Below are positions 1-8,698 of a stretch of 64,000 bases of DNA, one piece after another. The DNA comes from Agitococcus sp. (GTDB lineage Bacteria > Pseudomonadota > Gammaproteobacteria > Pseudomonadales > Moraxellaceae). Within the stretch, counting starts at the first letter, position 1; the number at the start of each line of letters is the position of its first letter. The translations under genes were made by a program, and so were the position numbers. A model generated the notes under the pieces. That model saw nothing but the letters and a program-made list of their open reading frames with translations. It had not been told where the DNA came from and ran no database searches. The stretch covers positions 124,001 to 188,000 of the forward strand of contig JAUSLJ010000005.1 in the NCBI GenBank assembly GCA_030646715.1, in the 5' to 3' direction.

Positions 1-1
1 A

Positions 2-361
2 AGTGCTACAGGCGCAGCAGGCTACATACCACAAAATACGCTCAACGAAACTCTAGCAGGCGATATGGGGAAAACGATACAAGGACTGGCGTCAGCTCTT
101 GGTGTGACTATTGCTAATCCTTATACAGGTACAGCAACGCCACCCGCGAAACAAAATCCGTGGATTAAATTTGCCCAAACGCATACGCAGGGTTTTATTA
201 CTGTCAAAGTCACCGCAGCGCAAGTCGAGGCGAAATTTCACCACACCTTACCGTTGGTCAGTAGTGCAGGGGTGATGATGAATCCGACGGCAGAGAATGT
301 CGTGAGTTTGGTCAAAACTGTGACGATTAACAAAGATTCTACTTTATTGACGGTTAGTTAG
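2..361 (+). CDS. C-terminal part of a probable PhoD-like phosphatase (partial, cut by window start)
   Basis: The reading frame is open from base 2 to the TAG at 359-361, so only about the last 119 residues are visible; the ATG at 65 is internal and not the start. The segment 'WIKFAQTHTQGFITVKVT' followed by a beta-rich tail resembles the C-terminal end of alkaline phosphatase D/PhoD-type metallophosphatases, where a similar Trp-x-Lys-Phe-Ala...Gly-Phe/Tyr pattern precedes the last strands. The catalytic metal-binding half would lie outside the window, so the assignment rests on this short tail and is inference. Such enzymes are exported phosphodiesterases/phosphomonoesterases. A palindromic repeat follows immediately. 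It could instead be the end of another secreted esterase. Confidence 0.45.
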   Translation, partial: SATGAAGYIPQNTLNETLAGDMGKTIQGLASALGVTIANPYTGTATPPAKQNPWIKFAQTHTQGFITVKVTAAQVEAKFHHTLPLVSSAGVMMNPTAENVVSLVKTVTINKDSTLLTVS

Positions 362-370
362 TTTCTGTTG

Positions 371-457
371 AAAAAATCCCCTCTAACTCCCCTTTGCCAA
401 AGAGGAGAACTTTATAGTAAGCCTCCCTTTGCAAAGGGAGGTTTGGAGGGATTTGCC
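371..457. repeat. Palindromic intergenic repeat (MITE-like)
   Basis: An imperfect inverted repeat. The left arm (about 375-405) reads AATCCCCTCTAACTCCCCTT and continues; the right arm (about 421-452) contains AAAGGGAGGTTTGGAGGGAT, its near reverse complement. Similar C-rich/G-rich palindromes are scattered in intergenic regions of cyanobacteria and some large sulfur-oxidising gammaproteobacteria. A 64-codon ORF across it is an accident of the repeat. It lies between the phosphatase stop and the hisS promoter. Confidence 0.7.
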
Positions 458-496
458 AAATCATTCTCCACAATTACTTTTTCTCTACAAGCTTAT

Positions 497-525
497 TTGG
501 CGTTACCCTTCACTTTGTTTACAAT
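497..525 (+). promoter_or_regulatory. Candidate sigma-70 promoter for hisS
   Basis: TTGGCG (497-502), a 17-base spacer, then TACAAT (520-525). The -10 matches consensus at five of six positions and the -35 at three. Transcription would start near 532, leaving a leader of about 45 bases before the ATG at 577. It lies downstream of the palindromic repeat. Read by eye only. Confidence 0.4.
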
Positions 526-576
526 GCAGCCTGTTTATGGTTTTAAACCATTCGTTATGTGATTAGAGAACTCACC

Positions 577-1875
577 ATGTCCGCCAAAATCACCGCCATT
601 CGCGGTATGAATGATATTTTGCCAGTTGCTACCAAAGAAAATCCTGTCACTACCGAACGTTGGCAAGCTGTCGAGCAGGTGTTACGCCAATTAATGCAAC
701 AGTACGGCTATCGTGAAATTCGCTTACCGATTGTTGAGGTCACCCCTTTATTTAAACGCGCTATTGGTGAAGTCACTGATATTGTCGAAAAAGAAATGTA
801 CACCTTTGAGGATAGAGGCGGCGATTCGTTAACGCTCCGTCCCGAAGGTACAGCGGGCTGTGTCCGTGCTTGTTTAGAACATAGTTTGACCTACAATCAA
901 ACTCAACGGTTATGGTACACAGGCGCAATGTTTCGCTATGAGCGTCCACAAAAAGGCCGTTATCGTCAGTTTCATCAATTTGGTGTCGAAACCTTTGGCA
1001 TGAAAGGCGCGGATATTGAAGCGGAGTTAATTTTATTAACGGCACGGTTATGGAAACTATTAGGTTTAAGCGAGGTCGTCAGTTTAGAGCTAAATTCTTT
1101 AGGGGAGTTAGAGTCGCGCCAAGCCTATCGTGCCGCGCTGATTAGCTATTTAGAGCAACACCTTGAGCAATTAGATGAAGACTCTAAACGTCGTTTATAT
1201 ACCAATCCTTTGCGCGTTTTAGATAGTAAAGACCCCAAAACACAAGCGGTGTTGGCTAATGCGCCACAATTATTTGACTATTTAGATGATGAATCTCGCG
1301 CTCATCAACTGCAACTGACGGCAGTATTAGACGCGGCAGGTGTTCGTTATACGCTTAATCCGCGTTTGGTTCGGGGTTTAGATTATTACAATAAAACGGT
1401 GTTTGAATGGGTGACAACGGCGCTAGGCTCTCAAGGAACTGTCTGCGCAGGTGGGCGTTATGATGGTTTAGTGACCCAACTCGGTGGCCAAGCGACGCCA
1501 GCTTTTGGTTTTGCGATAGGTTTAGAGCGTTTAGTGTTATTGATTGACACCTTACAACAGGACAAACAAAGCACTGAAACGGATATTTATATCGTTGCTG
1601 ACGAAAATGCCGTTAATCAAGCACTGTTAGTAGCAGAAACACTAAGGAATACTTTCACAAAGTATCGTATTCTCACCCACTGTGGTGGCGGTAGCTTTAA
1701 GAGCCAGATGAAAAAAGCCGATAAAACAGGCGCAATCATCGCGTTGTTGTTAGGGCAAGACGAAATTGCTCAACAAACCATCACCGTAAAATGGCTGCAA
1801 AAAGGTGAACAACTGACCTTGCCACAAACCGAATTATCCGATTATTTGCATAGCACCTTGGGAGCATCCGCGTGA
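577..1875 (+). CDS. hisS: Histidine--tRNA ligase
   Basis: Class II aminoacyl-tRNA synthetase that charges tRNA-His in the cytoplasm. The 432-residue length is normal for the family. Motif 2 is visible as '[20 protein letters not shown]' near residues 119-138, the histidine-specific '[11 protein letters not shown]' near 266, 'GGRYDGL' shortly after, and motif 3 'GFAIGLERL' near 311. The C-terminal anticodon-binding domain follows. I chose the ATG at 577 because family proteins begin just before the '[10 protein letters not shown]' segment; an in-frame GTG at 559 would add six unlikely residues. The stop overlaps the next gene's GTG, so hisS-yfgM-bamB is almost certainly one operon, as in other gammaproteobacteria. 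Confidence 0.97.
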   Translation: MSAKITAIRGMNDILPVATKENPVTTERWQAVEQVLRQLMQQYGYREIRLPIVEVTPLFKRAIGEVTDIVEKEMYTFEDRGGDSLTLRPEGTAGCVRACLEHSLTYNQTQRLWYTGAMFRYERPQKGRYRQFHQFGVETFGMKGADIEAELILLTARLWKLLGLSEVVSLELNSLGELESRQAYRAALISYLEQHLEQLDEDSKRRLYTNPLRVLDSKDPKTQAVLANAPQLFDYLDDESRAHQLQLTAVLDAAGVRYTLNPRLVRGLDYYNKTVFEWVTTALGSQGTVCAGGRYDGLVTQLGGQATPAFGFAIGLERLVLLIDTLQQDKQSTETDIYIVADENAVNQALLVAETLRNTFTKYRILTHCGGGSFKSQMKKADKTGAIIALLLGQDEIAQQTITVKWLQKGEQLTLPQTELSDYLHSTLGASA

Positions 1876-2570
1876 GTACGCATGACGACGAACAACTAGA
1901 AAACATGAAACGTTTTTGGGACGACTATGGCACACCGATTTTAGTCGGTTCCAGTATTGCATTAGCTGTATTTGCAGGCTGGCGGTATTGGCAGCAAAGC
2001 AAGTTGGAAACAGCAAGCCAAGCAGCAGGTGCTTACCAACGTACCCAAGAAGCCTATCAAAAGTTGAGTTTGTCTCCTGATGATAAGGAGGCTAATACGG
2101 AGTTGCAGCGTGAAGCCCAAAAACTGATACAAGAGTATGCCACCACACCTTATGCCTTAAATGCGGCACTGTTGTTGGCCAAGCGTGGTATGGAAAACAA
2201 AGATTTAAAAGAAGCCGAAAAACAATTGCGTTGGGTATTAACTCAACCTGTTGATGACGGTGTTAAAAGCATTGCTACTTTGCGTTTAGCGCAGTTATTT
2301 GTCGAAAAAGGCGATAACAAAGGTGCTTTAGAGTTATTAGCTAAAGATACCAATGCGGCATTTACGCCAAGTCGAGATGAGTTACGTGGCGATATTTTAA
2401 AAACGATGGGTGATGTTGCTGGCGCACAAAAAGCGTATCAATCTGCCGTTAAAGCCTTAGTTGAACGTAATGAACCGCGCCCATTGTTAGAAATGAAAAT
2501 GGCCGATGTTGGTTTGGTTGCCCCAGAAATCAAACGTCCTTCGCCGATTAAACCAGAGGCAGGAGCATAA
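1872..2570 (+). CDS. yfgM: YfgM-type ancillary SecYEG translocon subunit (TPR-like membrane protein)
   Basis: A 232-residue single-pass inner-membrane protein. A short acidic cytoplasmic N-terminus leads into one membrane helix, about residues 21-38 ([18 protein letters not shown]), followed by a helical, TPR-like periplasmic domain. The 'RFWDDYGTP...GWRYWQQ' start is typical of YfgM, which in E. coli associates with SecYEG and the PpiD chaperone. The GTG start overlaps the hisS stop by four bases, indicating translational coupling. Position between hisS and bamB is the conserved gammaproteobacterial order and strengthens the call. Nothing looks truncated. Confidence 0.9.
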   Translation: MSTHDDEQLENMKRFWDDYGTPILVGSSIALAVFAGWRYWQQSKLETASQAAGAYQRTQEAYQKLSLSPDDKEANTELQREAQKLIQEYATTPYALNAALLLAKRGMENKDLKEAEKQLRWVLTQPVDDGVKSIATLRLAQLFVEKGDNKGALELLAKDTNAAFTPSRDELRGDILKTMGDVAGAQKAYQSAVKALVERNEPRPLLEMKMADVGLVAPEIKRPSPIKPEAGA

Positions 2571-2578
2571 GCATTTTG

Positions 2579-3721
2579 ATGAAACGTGCGGCAATAGTGG
2601 TCATGGTCGCTACTTTGGCGGCCTGTAGCTCCAATCCCAACGAGCACAAACCTGCGCCTTTACCTGTTTTGCCACAAAAAGCGATGCAGTTAAAGCTGCA
2701 TAAGCAATGGTCGGTGAATGTCGGTGATGGTTTGGCGGGTGATGTCATCAAACTTCATGCGGCAACACAAGCAAATTTAAGCTACGTTGCCAGTCGCAAT
2801 GGTGTTGTTCTTGCACTTGATGAGCAAGGTAAAACCGTTTGGCAACAAAAAACGAAATTGCCGATTACTAGCGGTGTCGCCGCAGGTTATGGCGTTGTAA
2901 TCATTGCCACTGCTAAGGGCGAAGTGTTGGCATTAAATCCTACCAATGGCCAAACGCTATGGCGTAAACCTTTACTTGCGCCTGTACTTGCCTCTGCGGC
3001 ACTGTCGGCAGAAACCATCGTCATTCAAAGTAACGATGGCAAAGTGTATGGTTTGGATCCTAAAACGGGAGAAAAGCGTTGGGTTTATGATACGCCCGTG
3101 CCATCACTCAGTTTGCGCGGCTACGCAACACCCCTCATTGACGAAAATTTGGTGATCGTAGCGACAGCAACAGGAAAAATTGTCGCTTTAGATGTCAATA
3201 CAGGTATTGCCCAATGGGAAAGCCGCATTGCAACATCTGAAGGCCGCTCCGAACTCGCACGTATGGTTGATGTTGATGGCGATATGTTATTGAGTAGCAA
3301 TAAAGATCTGTATGTCGCCAGTTATCAAGGCCAGCTCGCTGCACTAAATATTAAAGATAAGCCTGACCCGTTGTGGACTTTACCGACTTCGAGCACTCAA
3401 TCTTTAGCCGAAGGTTTAGGTAATGTCTATGTCGTGGACTCCGCAAGTAGCATTATTGCTGTTGACCAAGAAACAGGAAAAGTCGTTTGGAAACAAAGTG
3501 ATTTTGCGTGGCGCGGACTATCAAATCCTGTTGTGATGGGTAACTATTTAGTGGTCGGTGATAGTAGCGGTTATTTGCATATCATGGCGCAAAGCGATGG
3601 CCGTTTGTTGGGACGCGAACGTGTCAGTGGTGCAGTCGTCAATCTTGAAGCGACGGAAAATGCACTGACGGTTTATAGTGCGAAAGGGCAGTTTAGTCGT
3701 TGGCAGTTGCCTAATCCTTGA
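2579..3721 (+). CDS. bamB: Outer membrane protein assembly factor BamB (lipoprotein)
   Basis: Lipoprotein subunit of the BAM complex, which inserts beta-barrel proteins into the outer membrane. The N-terminus is a lipoprotein signal with lipobox 'LAAC' (residues 13-16); the mature chain then shows repeated PQQ/beta-propeller blades such as 'VLALNPTNGQTLWRK', 'VYGLDPKTGEKRWVY' and 'VDQETGKVVWKQ', consistent with the eight-bladed propeller of BamB. At 380 residues it is family length. A TTG at 2576 is directly ahead of the ATG, but the ATG gives a normal signal peptide. It starts eight bases after yfgM and precedes der, the standard order. Confidence 0.95.
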   Translation: MKRAAIVVMVATLAACSSNPNEHKPAPLPVLPQKAMQLKLHKQWSVNVGDGLAGDVIKLHAATQANLSYVASRNGVVLALDEQGKTVWQQKTKLPITSGVAAGYGVVIIATAKGEVLALNPTNGQTLWRKPLLAPVLASAALSAETIVIQSNDGKVYGLDPKTGEKRWVYDTPVPSLSLRGYATPLIDENLVIVATATGKIVALDVNTGIAQWESRIATSEGRSELARMVDVDGDMLLSSNKDLYVASYQGQLAALNIKDKPDPLWTLPTSSTQSLAEGLGNVYVVDSASSIIAVDQETGKVVWKQSDFAWRGLSNPVVMGNYLVVGDSSGYLHIMAQSDGRLLGRERVSGAVVNLEATENALTVYSAKGQFSRWQLPNP

Positions 3722-3744
3722 TAAGTAACAAGGTAAAAGCTGTA

Positions 3745-3796
3745 CCGCTTGTGCTGAGTCTGTCGAGCCATCCTTCGACAAGCTCAGGATGAGCGG
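3745..3796. repeat. Palindromic repeat of the 'TTCGACAAGCTCAGG' family
   Basis: Imperfect hairpin: arm 3745-3767 (contains GCTGAGTCTGTCGAG) and arm 3774-3796 (contains TTCGACAAGCTCAGGATGAG) around a six-base loop CCATCC. The core resembles the perfect palindrome at 16867-16914. It occupies the bamB-der gap and could act as a transcript-end hairpin, though no T-run follows. Confidence 0.65.
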
Positions 3797-4008
3797 GAAA
3801 TATACACAAATTTTCACTTGGTGACTGAGTTACGACCTAAGTAGTCATCAATCATGCTCAGATAAAGGCGAGAATTTTCTCACCTTTGCTGTTTTTGCAC
3901 ATTAAATCTACCGTTGGCCATCAATCCCCCCTACAATACGCGGTTGTCGCACAGCTTAGGTTCTTTCAATATCTAAGTCTGCCGTTTGTCTAGCTGAGAT
4001 TTTTCGTC

Positions 4009-5421
4009 ATGAAACCCGTCATCGCCCTAATTGGCCGCCCCAACGTGGGTAAATCTACCCTTTTTAATCAATTAACCCAAACGCGAAATGCGCTCGTCGC
4101 TAATTTGCCGGGTTTAACGCGTGACCGACAATACGGTGATGGCAAGTATGAAAACAAGTCGTTTATTGTCATTGATACAGGCGGTCTAGGCGAAAGTGAC
4201 GAAGGCGTAGAAGCTTATATGGCCGAACAAGCGCGCAGTGCGATTGAAGAAGCTGATATTGTTTTATTTGTTGTTGATGCCCGTGCAGGCTTACTCGGCT
4301 CTGACCAAATGATTGCCGATCATTTGCGTAAACACAATAAAAAAGCCTTTTTAGTCGTCAATAAGATTGATGGTTTGCATGATGACTCGGCCATGGCTGA
4401 GTTTCATTGTTTAGGTTTTCCGCGTATGTACGCGACGGCAGCCAGTCATGGGCGCGGTGTATTGCAGTTAGTCACTGAGATACTCTTGCCGTATCCAGAA
4501 GATCCCGAAGAGCTACCTCACGAAGAAACAGGCATTAAAATTGCGATTGTTGGTCGCCCGAATGTCGGCAAATCGACGCTAGTGAATCGTTTGCTCGGTG
4601 AAGAACGTGTCATCGTTTTTGATATGCCCGGTACCACCCGCGACAGTATTTATATTCCCTACGAACGCCAAGGTAAAAAATACACACTAATTGACACCGC
4701 AGGGGTGCGCAGACGTGGTCGTGTACAGGAAACAGTCGAAAAATTCTCCGTGATTAAAACCTTGCAAGCCATTAAAGATGCTCATGTGGTTGTTATTGTT
4801 TTTGATGCCAGAGAAGGCATTGTCGATCAAGATTTGCATATGCTAGGTTTTGCTTTAGAAAGCGGCAGGGCAGTTGTTGTTGCCATTAATAAATGGGATA
4901 ACATGGATGAATATGATAGAAAACAAGTGAAAACCGCGATTGATCGACGGTTAGATTTTATTCCTTATGTCAAAATCCACTTGATCTCGGCGTTACACGG
5001 CACAGGCGTGGGTGATTTATATCCGTCTATTCAACGGGCTTTTGATTCGGCGATGTTAAAAACGCCGACCAATCGCTTAACGCAAATCTTACAAGATGCT
5101 GTCGAAGGACATCAACCGCCGTTAGTGCATGGCCGACGCATTAAATTACGTTATGCTCACATGGGTGGTCAAAATCCGCCTATCATTGTCATACACGGTA
5201 ATCAAACGGAGTCGGTTTCTAAGGATTATCGCCGTTATTTAGAAAATATTTTCCGAAAAGTATTAAAGCTACAGGGTACACCTATACAACTGGAATTTAA
5301 AACCAGTGATAATCCCTATAAAGAAGAGAAGAAAGTCGTGCGTCCGGCACAGTTAGAAAAATTAAAGCGTTTTGTACCGACCAATCAAAAACGTGACAAT
5401 GATAAAAAGAAGCGGAGTTAA
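4009..5421 (+). CDS. der: Ribosome biogenesis GTPase Der (EngA)
   Basis: Essential GTPase with two tandem G domains that acts in 50S subunit maturation. Two P-loops are visible: 'GRPNVGKST' at residues 8-16 and again near 182-190, with switch/G3 motifs 'DTGG' and 'DTAG' and G4 motifs 'NKID' (near 118) and 'NKWD' (near 294). The C-terminal KH-like domain (about 350-440) and a Lys-rich tail complete a 470-residue protein of normal length. A 287-base gap with a palindrome separates it from bamB. Only six bases separate its stop from the TonB-receptor start, so the receptor module may be co-transcribed with this housekeeping gene. Confidence 0.97.
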   Translation: MKPVIALIGRPNVGKSTLFNQLTQTRNALVANLPGLTRDRQYGDGKYENKSFIVIDTGGLGESDEGVEAYMAEQARSAIEEADIVLFVVDARAGLLGSDQMIADHLRKHNKKAFLVVNKIDGLHDDSAMAEFHCLGFPRMYATAASHGRGVLQLVTEILLPYPEDPEELPHEETGIKIAIVGRPNVGKSTLVNRLLGEERVIVFDMPGTTRDSIYIPYERQGKKYTLIDTAGVRRRGRVQETVEKFSVIKTLQAIKDAHVVVIVFDAREGIVDQDLHMLGFALESGRAVVVAINKWDNMDEYDRKQVKTAIDRRLDFIPYVKIHLISALHGTGVGDLYPSIQRAFDSAMLKTPTNRLTQILQDAVEGHQPPLVHGRRIKLRYAHMGGQNPPIIVIHGNQTESVSKDYRRYLENIFRKVLKLQGTPIQLEFKTSDNPYKEEKKVVRPAQLEKLKRFVPTNQKRDNDKKKRS

Positions 5422-5427
5422 TAAGGT

Positions 5428-7734
5428 ATGCGGAAGTCTCAGTTAGGGTTGTCTATTGCGTTGATGGGGTTGGCGGGTGTTTCCTCTGCTGAGGATCTGT
5501 TATTTGCTGACCAAGAAATGCCAGTAGTGTTGTCAGCCACTCGGCTCAAGCAGTCCATTGCTGACGCTCCCGCGTCAATGACCATTATTGATCGTCAAAT
5601 GATTGCCCAATCGGGTGCGCGTGAAATCCCTGACTTATTAAGGCTTGTGCCTGGTATGGTCGTCGGCTACGAAAAAGGCTGGGATGCTTTTGTCAGTTAT
5701 CATGGTACTTCGGCTGATATGGCACGGCGAATGCAAGTGCTCATTGATGGCCGCTCCGTATTTCAACCAAGTTTGGCTTTTGTCGATTGGATAGGCTTAC
5801 CGCTAGAGTTAGATGATATTGACCATATCGAAATTGTGCGCGGGCCAAATGCTGCGGCTTATGGTTCAAATAGCTTTTTGGCGATTGTTAATATTATCAC
5901 CCGTAATCCTGCAGACTTACCGACGGTACGCGCATACACAAGGCAGGGCGGAGAAGGTATAAAAGACAGCTATGTCAGTCATGCGGGTGTGAAGAATAAT
6001 GTTAGTTGGCAGATTTCTGCTAATACACGGGATGATAGTGGGTTTAGCACTTATTTTAAAAAAGAAACTTTGCTTGATGCTAACGGTAATAAAGTTTTTA
6101 ACCCATTGGATGGTAATCCCGTCAAAGTATTTAACCCTAAACCATACCCCGATGATAAACGTCAAAAAGCGGTTTATGGTCAAATGATTTGGGAGTCTGA
6201 TAATGAAGGCTCACTACGAATTGGTGCAGGCCATTCAGAAATGGTTGCGGGTAATAGTGCGGAAGATGGTTTGGTTGCTTTTTTAGAAGAGCCTGATCTA
6301 AAAACAGAACAAAACTATTTGAATGTCTCGTTCGAAAAAAGTTGGCAAAATCATCACGTACAATTACAGACAGACTACTCTGAGTTTAGCTCTAAACAAA
6401 CAATCCGTGTTTCTGCGCCCGCAGGCTTTTTCTTGCCCGAATTGCAGCAAATGTTTATAGCAGACCGTATTTATACGGATAATTTTTTAGGTGCTGTCAG
6501 TGATTTATTGTCGGGAGAAAATCCAGACTTCCCAACAATCACCAGTGCTGAGTTAGGACAGTTGACGTTGCAAGTTGCCTGTAAAGTAGGCTTAGAGCAA
6601 GGCAGCCAGTGTGGATCTTTGCAACCTGATCCCATGTTAACGCAAGAGCTTAACTATACATCCAACCTTGATAAACGTGAGAGCCGTCTTGAAGCGGAGA
6701 TACAAGATACATGGACGATATCACCTGATTTACGTGTTGTTTATGGTGCAGGAATACAAGACTCTCGTGCGGAATCTTTACATTATTTTAATGGGAATGT
6801 TAAAAATACAGTATGGCGTTTATTTGCGCATGGTGAATGGCAATTTCTATCTAATTGGCGTTTAAACGCGGGTGTGATGGACGAACATGACGATTATTCG
6901 GGTAACTTACAATCACCCCGTTTAGCCGTTAACTGGCGTTTTGCACCAACTCAGTCTCTACGTGTAGTGGCGTCGCGTGCCTATAGAACACCTGATTTAC
7001 GAGAGTCTCAAGCGTATTGGCAATATTATGGTCAAACCGAAGACCGTAGCTTAAGTCAGTATGATGGTTATTTCCCGTATTTGGGAAAAGCACCAAATAA
7101 AGAAGGCACCACTTGCGTATTCACAGATAGTTATGATTCAAATTCGCTGGGTGGTTTTGTTTGTACCAATGGTGCGCCTGTAGAACGAATAGTCTCTCAT
7201 GAGTTGGGTTACTATGGTGAACTTCCCAAACAACATCTCCAATTAGATATTCGGCTCTATCGTGATGACTTGCAGTTAAGTGAGCATAATTTAGAAGTAG
7301 ATGATTTTGTTATTGCGCCAACGGTTAAACATGAGCAACGTGGTGTGGAAATATCGACGCAATGGCGCCCACATCCTCATTGGCGTTTTTTGCTAAATTA
7401 TGCTTATGATGATATTACTGTAAGAAACGACAATTCCGATTTCGTCCCTAAACACAGTGGTAATATCGGAGCTTGGTATGATGGTATAGCGGGTGTGCAA
7501 TCCAGTCTGAATTATGTGTTTTACAATCAGTTGTATAACGACTTTGAAGATGGTGGTTTGTATTTTGACCGTTTGGATTGGCGGTTGGCGAAAAAATGGT
7601 CGGTACATAAACAACACGATTTAGAACTGGCAGGTGTTTGGCAAATACGGTTAACTGAAGACAGAGAATTACGCAGAAGCAACGGCGCCCCTCGCGATAA
7701 AGTGTGGCTACAACTCAGCTACGCCTATGATTAA
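5428..7734 (+). CDS. TonB-dependent outer membrane receptor
   Basis: A 768-residue outer membrane receptor. A signal peptide (about residues 1-21, ending SSA) is followed by a TonB-box-like stretch 'MPVVLSATRLKQ', a plug domain (roughly 40-155, with 'IPDLLRLVPGM', 'VLIDGRSVF', 'IEIVRGPNAAAYGSNSF' and 'IVNIITR'), and a beta-barrel ending in alternating aromatic strands. Such receptors import siderophores, cobalamin or other scarce ligands using TonB energy; the substrate cannot be read from sequence. GGAG at 5414-5417 inside the end of der is the probable ribosome site. It heads a module with a periplasmic binding protein and a hybrid kinase, suggesting signalling coupled to uptake. Confidence 0.9.
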   Translation: MRKSQLGLSIALMGLAGVSSAEDLLFADQEMPVVLSATRLKQSIADAPASMTIIDRQMIAQSGAREIPDLLRLVPGMVVGYEKGWDAFVSYHGTSADMARRMQVLIDGRSVFQPSLAFVDWIGLPLELDDIDHIEIVRGPNAAAYGSNSFLAIVNIITRNPADLPTVRAYTRQGGEGIKDSYVSHAGVKNNVSWQISANTRDDSGFSTYFKKETLLDANGNKVFNPLDGNPVKVFNPKPYPDDKRQKAVYGQMIWESDNEGSLRIGAGHSEMVAGNSAEDGLVAFLEEPDLKTEQNYLNVSFEKSWQNHHVQLQTDYSEFSSKQTIRVSAPAGFFLPELQQMFIADRIYTDNFLGAVSDLLSGENPDFPTITSAELGQLTLQVACKVGLEQGSQCGSLQPDPMLTQELNYTSNLDKRESRLEAEIQDTWTISPDLRVVYGAGIQDSRAESLHYFNGNVKNTVWRLFAHGEWQFLSNWRLNAGVMDEHDDYSGNLQSPRLAVNWRFAPTQSLRVVASRAYRTPDLRESQAYWQYYGQTEDRSLSQYDGYFPYLGKAPNKEGTTCVFTDSYDSNSLGGFVCTNGAPVERIVSHELGYYGELPKQHLQLDIRLYRDDLQLSEHNLEVDDFVIAPTVKHEQRGVEISTQWRPHPHWRFLLNYAYDDITVRNDNSDFVPKHSGNIGAWYDGIAGVQSSLNYVFYNQLYNDFEDGGLYFDRLDWRLAKKWSVHKQHDLELAGVWQIRLTEDRELRRSNGAPRDKVWLQLSYAYD

Positions 7735-7816
7735 GGGTTATACAAGCATTTAATAGCACAGAGACAGTATGTTTAGTCGTGCTATTAAATGAGTATCTAA
7801 GGAGGCACAAAGGATA

Positions 7817-8698
7817 GTGCAAACACATCAAATACTAAAAATGTTACTCCGCATAATCGGTTGTTGTCTATGGATAATGCCTGTTTATGCGGAATTAAAC
7901 GTCCAATTACTCGCGCCACCGACGGCGGAATCGGCGCAATTATCTAGCTTTTTATCAAAAAGCCTCCCTGACAATGAAGTGGTCATCACCACGCATGAGA
8001 AAGTTTTAGAAAAAACAGACATCTTAATTGTCATGAGTAACGACATGATTAAATCGTTGCCTGCCAATCACCCGCCAACCTTGTTTGTCTTAGCGCAACC
8101 CAGCACCATCGAAATGCAAAAACAAGACAGTGCGTTGTATTGGTCGCCCAGTTTGTCGGCACAATTAGCGTTGATTCGAGCGGTGTTACCTGCGACGAAT
8201 CGTGTCGGTATGTTGGTGAGTAATGGCGAAGATGCCTCTTGGTTGCGAGTTTTTAAGCAATATGCCGCCGAACAATCCATAGAAGTGCGTTTTCAAACCA
8301 TTGATAAAGCCCGAATTGCTCGCCAAGTTTCTGAGTTGGCGGCATCAACAGATGTTTTGTTGGCACAGCCCGATACTGATATTTATAACCGAGAAACAAT
8401 ACGGTTTATTTTATTGGCGGCCTATCGGCAAAATAAAGTGCTAATTGGTCCTAGTCCTGCCTTTGTTAACGCGGGTGCATTAGCCACATTGTATGCCCCG
8501 TCCCATGTTGTCGCCGAAGAAGTAGCACAAAAAATTCAACATTTCATTAAAAACAATAAATTACCGCCAGCCAGCAGAGTTAAAAATTTGAGTGTTAGTT
8601 TAAATGCTCAGGTTGCTAAATCATTAGGCTTGGCCGTACCCGCAATGAACGAACTAGAGCGATTGTTACGCCTAGAGGAGTTGCCAACATGGCCATAA
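7817..8698 (+). CDS. Periplasmic ABC substrate-binding-like protein (PF04392 type)
   Basis: A 293-residue exported protein. GTG start preceded by AAGGAGG (7799-7805). The signal peptide is about residues 1-25, cleaved after 'MPVYA'. The rest resembles the ABC_sub_bind/periplasmic-binding type I fold: a Rossmann-like first lobe, 'LIRAVLPATNRVGMLVS' at the start of the second, and a late 'GPSPAFVNAGALATLY'. No permease or ATPase genes are next to it, so a role as ligand sensor for the following kinase is more likely than transport; this is inference from context. It ends at TAATG, overlapping the kinase start, which implies translational coupling. Confidence 0.75.
   Translation: MQTHQILKMLLRIIGCCLWIMPVYAELNVQLLAPPTAESAQLSSFLSKSLPDNEVVITTHEKVLEKTDILIVMSNDMIKSLPANHPPTLFVLAQPSTIEMQKQDSALYWSPSLSAQLALIRAVLPATNRVGMLVSNGEDASWLRVFKQYAAEQSIEVRFQTIDKARIARQVSELAASTDVLLAQPDTDIYNRETIRFILLAAYRQNKVLIGPSPAFVNAGALATLYAPSHVVAEEVAQKIQHFIKNNKLPPASRVKNLSVSLNAQVAKSLGLAVPAMNELERLLRLEELPTWP

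Noticed and set aside
368-562. 64-codon ORF after the first gene
   Set aside because: It runs through the palindromic repeat and has no ribosome site; the amino-acid pattern is just the repeat translated.
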